Source: Asticcacaulis aquaticus
Lineage (GTDB): Bacteria > Pseudomonadota > Alphaproteobacteria > Caulobacterales > Caulobacteraceae
DNA length: 64,000 bases
Direction: 5' to 3'
Assembly: GCF_028550415.1 (NCBI RefSeq)
Contig: NZ_JAQQKX010000007.1
Span: 1-64,000 of the forward strand
Shown: positions 59,477 to 64,000 of the stretch, piece after piece
Position numbering within the stretch: position 1 is the first letter of the stretch
How the letters are laid out: every line of letters starts with the position of its first letter
Notes under the pieces: model-generated
Database searches by the model: none
The model's input: the letters and a program-made list of their open reading frames with translations, nothing else
Told to the model about the DNA's origin: nothing
Position numbers and translations under genes: made by a program

Positions 59477-60796
59477 CTACCCCGCGCTCAGATAGATAAA
59501 GCGGAACACGAACAACCCCGCCAGCACCAGCAACATCCAGTCGCCCAGACGCGCCTGACCGCGCAGGAGCTTGATCACCGCATAGGCCGTGATCCCGAAG
59601 GCCAGACCATTGGCGATGGAAAAGGTGAGCGGAATCCCGATCAGGATCAGGAAGGCCGGAACCGAGACCAGCGGATCCTCCCACTCGATTTCGCGTAAGG
59701 GCGCCATCATCATCGCACCCACAATGATCAAAGCCGGAGCGGTCGCGGCGGCGGGGATGACCTGCGCATAGGGCGCGAAGAACATGACGATCAGGAACAA
59801 CAACCCCGTCACCACGGCGGTCAGACCGGTGCGGCCGCCCTCGGACACGCCCGCCGCGCTTTCGATATAGGAGGTGACGGTCGAGGTCCCCATCACTGCC
59901 CCCGCCATTGAGGCAACCGAGTCGGTAAACAGGATGCGGTTGAGGCGCGGGATCGTGCCGTCGGGCTTCATCAGACCGGCTTTTTTCGACACCCCCACCA
60001 ACGTCCCCACATTGTCGAAAAGGTCGACGAACAGGAAGACGAAGACGATCTCTAAGATACCGAACCCGGTCTTGCCAATATCGAGCGCTGCCGGAATATC
60101 GAGCGCGAAGGCCGTCGCCGTCAGGTCCGACAGATTATAGGGCTGCGGCGTGTAGGTCACCATACCCAGTCCCCAGCCGATAGCGGCGGTGGCCAGAATG
60201 CCGATCAGCACGGCGCCCTTGACGCGCCACGCATTGAGAATGGCGATGATCAGAAGCCCGCCCAAGGCCAGCGCCGGAACCGGCGATTTCAGATCGCCTA
60301 AGCCGACCGTCGTCGCGGGATTGGCGACGATGATCCCCGCTTCCTTGAGGCCGATAAAGGCGATGAACAGGCCGATCCCGCCCGCCACCGCAGCGAACAA
60401 CGGTTTGGGGATGGCGTTGACGATCATCTGCCGCACGCCACCAAGCGTCAGCAGCAGGAAACAGACGCCGGACAGGAACACACAGCCGAGTGCCGTCTGC
60501 CACGGCAGGCCCATGCCCTTGACGACGGTGAAGGTGAAATAGGCGTTCAACCCCATGCCCGGCGCCATGGCCAGCGGGTAGTTGGCAACCAGCCCCATCA
60601 GGATCGAGGCAAACGCCGCCGACGCACAGGTCGCGGCGGCGACGGCGGCCAGCGGCATCCCCGTCTGCGACAGGATGGCCGGATTGACCAGCACGATATA
60701 GGCCATGGTCAGGAAGGTGGTGAACCCGGCCATGACCTCGGTGCGGACCGTGGTGCCCTGCGCCGTCAGACCGAAATACTTATCGAGAAACCCCAT
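59477..60796 (-). CDS. NCS2-family purine permease (guanine/hypoxanthine/xanthine type)
   Basis: A 439-residue membrane protein with about 12 helices. ATG 60796 begins MGFLDKYFGLTAQGTTVRTEVMAGFTTFLTMAYIVLVNP, the AzgA/PbuG-type N-terminus, and APGMGLNAYFTFTVV and GTSTVTSYIESAAGVSEGGRTGLTA are family signatures. It imports purine bases by proton symport. It lies near an exported nucleosidase that could release such bases. Confidence 0.9.
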   Translation of the reverse strand: MGFLDKYFGLTAQGTTVRTEVMAGFTTFLTMAYIVLVNPAILSQTGMPLAAVAAATCASAAFASILMGLVANYPLAMAPGMGLNAYFTFTVVKGMGLPWQTALGCVFLSGVCFLLLTLGGVRQMIVNAIPKPLFAAVAGGIGLFIAFIGLKEAGIIVANPATTVGLGDLKSPVPALALGGLLIIAILNAWRVKGAVLIGILATAAIGWGLGMVTYTPQPYNLSDLTATAFALDIPAALDIGKTGFGILEIVFVFLFVDLFDNVGTLVGVSKKAGLMKPDGTIPRLNRILFTDSVASMAGAVMGTSTVTSYIESAAGVSEGGRTGLTAVVTGLLFLIVMFFAPYAQVIPAAATAPALIIVGAMMMAPLREIEWEDPLVSVPAFLILIGIPLTFSIANGLAFGITAYAVIKLLRGQARLGDWMLLVLAGLFVFRFIYLSAG

Positions 60797-60873
60797 GATC
60801 GTCCCCACACGCAAACGCGGATATTAGCGCCCAAGGTTTGGTCTTCCGCAAGCTGAAAGTTCGGTATGCAACG

Positions 60874-61085
60874 AGGGCCCCCACCACCACATCTAGCGCT
60901 TCGCGCTTCGCGCTTCGCGCGTCGTGCGGTCCCCCTCCCCGACCTCATCAATTATGCTGAAACTTTTGCGCTGAGGTCAGGGAGGTATGAAAAGAGAGGT
61001 ATTTCTGAATCATACCTCCCCAGCTTGCTGGGGAGGGGGACCGCACGAGCGAACGCAGTGAGTGAGATGTGGTGGTGGGGGCCCT
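60874..61085. repeat. MITE-like element with 21-bp terminal inverted repeats
   Basis: The left end AGGGCCCCCACCACCACATCT (60874-60894) is perfectly repeated, inverted, at 61065-61085. Inside lie further inverted repeats, including CATACCTCCCC-AGCTTGCT-GGGGAGG and a CGCTTCGCG triplication (60897-60919). Related sequence is at 40863-41063. No reading frame is supported inside. Confidence 0.75.
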
Positions 61086-61118
61086 TATTGTGCGCAATAT
61101 GAGCCCCACGACAACTTA

Positions 61119-62030
61119 CTAAGGCAGCGCCCGGATGAACCGGCACACCACCGCCGCCGAATTTTCCGCCGCCAGCGTCATGAATACCGCCATCTGATTG
61201 GCGTGCTCGTCGCCCCCCGCCAGATCAGACAAGCTGCGGAACACGATGAACGGCACGCCATTGGCAAAGGCGACCTGCGCCACTGCCGCACTTTCCATAT
61301 CGGTGACGCGCGCGGTATATACCCGGTGCAGATAGTCGCGGTAATCGGCATTATCGACAAAGGCCGACGACGACACCCCCTCACCGCCGACATGCAGCTT
61401 CGGGCGGTGCGCAAGGCACTGGCCGTCCCGGGTGCACCACGCCAGTTCGCTCTGTTCCAGCTTTGCGGCCACCGCCAGCAGGGCCGGATCGGCATCGAAC
61501 CAGACCTTCGGTTTGGCCGCCTCCGCCGCGCTGCCGACCACCACCGAATTGGGAATCATCATGCCATGGGCCGCCATACCGTCGGGCGCCCAGGTCAGCC
61601 AGTCCGGCCTGACATACCCCTTGTCGGTCTTGCGCCCCATGATCGTCTCCAGCGACTGGGCCCAGCGTGCGGGCACCACCACATCGCCGATATTGAGCGC
61701 CGGATCGATCCCCCCCGCTATGCCGGAAAAGACGATGCGTCCGACCTGAAACCGGTCGATCAGAATCTGCGTCGTCATGGCGGCATTGACCATCGACATG
61801 CCGGACATGGCCAGCACCACGGGCTTACCTTCCAGCGTCCCGGTCACATAGCTCATACCGTTGATGCTATAGGTCTTCGCCCCTTCAAGCCGCCCGATCA
61901 GAGCCTGCCATTCGGGTTCGAACGCCGACAGGACCGCGATGCGCGGCGTCGTATCCAGCCGCGAAGCCGCCTGTGCCTGTGTCATCATCATCCCCATCAA
62001 GACCAGCCAGAGGCTCAGTATGCGTGCCAT
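61119..62030 (-). CDS. Exported nucleoside phosphorylase/MTAN-like nucleosidase
   Basis: A 303-residue protein of the PNP_UDP_1 superfamily, with a signal peptide (MARILSLWLVLMGMMMTQAQA), unlike the cytoplasmic MTA/SAH nucleosidases. The fold signature is clear: IAVLSAFEPEWQALIG, IVFSGIAGGIDPALNIGDVVVP, VTDMESAAVAQVAFANGVPFIVFRSLSDLAG, with E in DMESA and D in SLSDLAG at the usual catalytic places. ATG 62030 is chosen for the GAAAGG site nine bases upstream. Periplasmic nucleoside salvage with the NCS2 permease nearby is plausible. Confidence 0.85.
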   Translation of the reverse strand: MARILSLWLVLMGMMMTQAQAASRLDTTPRIAVLSAFEPEWQALIGRLEGAKTYSINGMSYVTGTLEGKPVVLAMSGMSMVNAAMTTQILIDRFQVGRIVFSGIAGGIDPALNIGDVVVPARWAQSLETIMGRKTDKGYVRPDWLTWAPDGMAAHGMMIPNSVVVGSAAEAAKPKVWFDADPALLAVAAKLEQSELAWCTRDGQCLAHRPKLHVGGEGVSSSAFVDNADYRDYLHRVYTARVTDMESAAVAQVAFANGVPFIVFRSLSDLAGGDEHANQMAVFMTLAAENSAAVVCRFIRALP

Positions 62031-62088
62031 CGCCAAACCTTTCGCAATCGCGAAACGCTAACCTGCGACCGCGCGCCCGGCAATCCCA

Positions 62089-64000
62089 TTATGCAGCATA
62101 GACGCCGCTGGCCGCTTCCAAGAACCGCACGCCGATCTCGCCCTTGCCCCGACGGGCGATGCGGCAGCGGCGGCGGCCCGGCTCATCGACGACCTCCAGA
62201 TCGAAGACCTCGGGCAGGTGCTGATGGTCGGCCAGAATCAGCTTGGCGCCGCTTTTCGACAGATTGCGCAGCGAGCAGTTGACCGAGCCGCCGTGCGGCA
62301 GGATCAGGCGCGCCGGCTTGGCCGTGCGCACGCGGGCGTCGAAGCGGCGCTCCTCCATGCCGATGATCCAGTCGTCGAGATTGCGCCCGATATCGGCCAC
62401 GCCGCCGGCCGCCACGTGCATATTGGCGGAAATTTCCTGCGTCACGGCGCTCTGTTCCTGGATCGAACCCGTCGCCGTGTCAACGAAGCCCTGAACCTCG
62501 TCGATGGCGGCCGTGATCGATTCCAGCGCGCCGACGACCTGATCGGACAGGGTCTGCATCCCGGCGATTTCGCTGGAAATGCGCGTCGTGGCGGCGCTGG
62601 TCTGGGCCGCCAGCACCTTGACCTCGTTGGCGACGACGGCAAAGCCGCGACCGGCCTCACCGGCGCGCGCCGACTCGATGGTGGCGTTGAGCGCCAGCAG
62701 GTTGATCTGACCGGCGACCTGCGCGATCAGTTGCACCACGCCGTCCATAGATTGCGCCGCCTGACGCATTTCGCCGGTCGAACGCCCCGCCGCGCTGGTG
62801 CGTGCATGGATCTGGTCGACGGCCTCCTTGGTGCGCAGCATGCCGCTGGCGATATCGCTGACCGAGGCGTTCATTTCCTCGGCAGCGGCAGCGACGGTTT
62901 CGACATTGTTGAGCGTGTCTTCGGCGGCTTCGACGGCGCGTGAGCGGGCGCCCATGCTGGCGGTGATGTCGGTGGCGTATTTGACGACCTTGACCGGGCG
63001 GCCATTGGCGTCGAGGATCGGATTATAGGTCGCCTGAAGCCAGATCAGTTTCCCGCCCTTGCCGAAGCGCTGATAGATGGCCGACAGGGCTTCGCCGCGC
63101 CCCAACCGCTCCCAGAAGACGCGGTATTCGTCGCTGGTGGCGTAATGCTTCGCCACGAACAGACGGTGGTGCTGGTCCTTGATCTCGGGCAGGCGGTAAC
63201 CGGTCGCGGTCAGGAAGTTCTCGTTGGCATCGATGATCGTGCCATCCAGACGGAACGAAATGACGGCCTGGGTCCGGTTGATGGCGGCGATCTGACCTTC
63301 GTAGTCGGCGTTGCGACGCTTTTCGGCGGTGACGTCGGTGGCGAACTTGACGACCTTCACTGGGCGGCCGCTGTCGTCGAGGATCGGGTTATAGGTGGCG
63401 CGAATCCATACTTCGCTATGCCCCTTGCCGATGCGACGGAATTCACCGGCCTGAAACTCGCCGCGACGCAGCGCCGCCCAGAAATCGGCATAGGCCGCCG
63501 AGGCCGCATCCTCAGGCGTCAGGAACATACGGTGATGATGGCCGGCGATCTCGCTCAGGCCATACCCCATGGCGCCGAGGAAATTGTCGTTGGCGTCGAG
63601 GATGGTGCCGTCCATATTGAACGAGATAACGGCCTGCGACCGCTGGATGGCGGCGATCTGACCGGCATCGCTGAGCGCGCGGTGCTTGTCGGCGGTGATA
63701 TCGGAGGCGATCTTGACGATGCGCGTCACGCGACCGCGCGAATCTACTACCGGATTATAGGTCGCCTGCAACCAGATTTCGCGTTCGTTTTTCGCGACCC
63801 GGCGGAATTCGCCTTCCTTGAACTGCCCGGCGCGCAACGACGCCCAGAACGACCGGTAGGCATCGCCGTCGGCCTCGCCATCCGGCATGAACATGCGGTG
63901 CGGCTTGCCGATCACTTCGGCGGCACTGTAGCCCATGGTCTTGAGGAAATTGTCGTTGGCCTCAAGCAGCCGGCCATCGGTATCGAAACTGACCACCGCC
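62089..64000 (-). CDS. Methyl-accepting chemotaxis-type protein with PAS repeats and PilZ domain, N-terminus cut by window end
   Basis: At least 637 residues visible, reading in from the right edge. Three near-identical PAS-PAC units, each about 120 residues ([63 protein letters not shown]), precede an MCP signalling domain ([33 protein letters not shown]) and a C-terminal PilZ-like domain ([15 protein letters not shown] ... NLSKSGAKL) expected to bind c-di-GMP. No membrane helix is seen in the visible part. It probably links redox or ligand sensing to chemotaxis under c-di-GMP control. Confidence 0.88.
   Translation of the reverse strand, partial: AVVSFDTDGRLLEANDNFLKTMGYSAAEVIGKPHRMFMPDGEADGDAYRSFWASLRAGQFKEGEFRRVAKNEREIWLQATYNPVVDSRGRVTRIVKIASDITADKHRALSDAGQIAAIQRSQAVISFNMDGTILDANDNFLGAMGYGLSEIAGHHHRMFLTPEDAASAAYADFWAALRRGEFQAGEFRRIGKGHSEVWIRATYNPILDDSGRPVKVVKFATDVTAEKRRNADYEGQIAAINRTQAVISFRLDGTIIDANENFLTATGYRLPEIKDQHHRLFVAKHYATSDEYRVFWERLGRGEALSAIYQRFGKGGKLIWLQATYNPILDANGRPVKVVKYATDITASMGARSRAVEAAEDTLNNVETVAAAAEEMNASVSDIASGMLRTKEAVDQIHARTSAAGRSTGEMRQAAQSMDGVVQLIAQVAGQINLLALNATIESARAGEAGRGFAVVANEVKVLAAQTSAATTRISSEIAGMQTLSDQVVGALESITAAIDEVQGFVDTATGSIQEQSAVTQEISANMHVAAGGVADIGRNLDDWIIGMEERRFDARVRTAKPARLILPHGGSVNCSLRNLSKSGAKLILADHQHLPEVFDLEVVDEPGRRRCRIARRGKGEIGVRFLEAASGVYAA

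Overview
The window is high-GC, gene-dense bacterial chromosome, most likely from the Caulobacterales (an Asticcacaulis- or Caulobacter-like alphaproteobacterium). Evidence is a DivJ-like membrane kinase beside a second small kinase and a SufE gene, a MucR/Ros regulator, a DUF1491 protein, a stand-alone DnaA domain IV protein, a GH39 xylosidase cluster, and the palindromic intergenic repeat common in alphaproteobacteria. The genus is an inference from gene content; no rRNA or tRNA gene is present to confirm it.

Layout. 0-3 kb: the edge of an IS5-like element, phenylalanine hydroxylase with its pterin dehydratase, and an ArsR/SRPBCC pair with a perfect 22-bp palindrome upstream. 3-8 kb: two paralogous membrane proteins with a winged-helix regulator, a secreted prolyl oligopeptidase and an MliC-like lipoprotein. 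7.5-11.1 kb: a little-known cassette of two tandem paralogues plus a response regulator with an unknown C-terminal domain. 11-15.3 kb: a Tat-exported protein, release factor 3, a small RNA gene, a hemolysin III protein and two small proteins. 15.5-22 kb: signalling and cell-cycle genes (DivJ-like kinase, second kinase, SufE, DnaA-like protein, PAS_5 protein, MucR). 22.5-28.8 kb: an ABC exporter operon divergent from a two-component system. 28.8-38.7 kb: sugar-related genes (SMP-30 lactonase-like, Sel1-repeat protein, GH2, GH39, esterase-like lipoprotein, PL22-like beta-propeller, SDR). 38.7-46.7 kb: modABC, aroA, a Fur-box-linked feoAB operon with a Cys-rich small protein, and a cupredoxin/outer-membrane barrel pair. 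46.7-51.5 kb: a MacAB-OprM-type efflux system. 51.7-56.5 kb: a hybrid kinase, a second copy of the small RNA, and a GGDEF-EAL protein. 56.5-64 kb: homogentisate dioxygenase and fumarylacetoacetase, a purine permease, an exported nucleosidase, and a PAS-PAS-PAS-MCP-PilZ protein cut by the window end.

How genes work together. phhA/phhB feed phenylalanine to tyrosine; hmgA/fahA carry out later steps of tyrosine breakdown (aminotransferase, HPPD and maleylacetoacetate isomerase are not in the window). The 31-38 kb genes look like a plant cell-wall glycan module. The most interesting signals are: (1) two copies of a structured, promoter- and terminator-equipped small RNA with C-rich loops and compensatory base changes in its first hairpin; (2) palindromic repeat elements that have entered coding sequence, extending the C-terminus of homogentisate dioxygenase and supplying the basic N-region of an efflux lipoprotein signal peptide; (3) MITE-like elements with inverted ends; and (4) the tandem-paralogue/response-regulator cassette.
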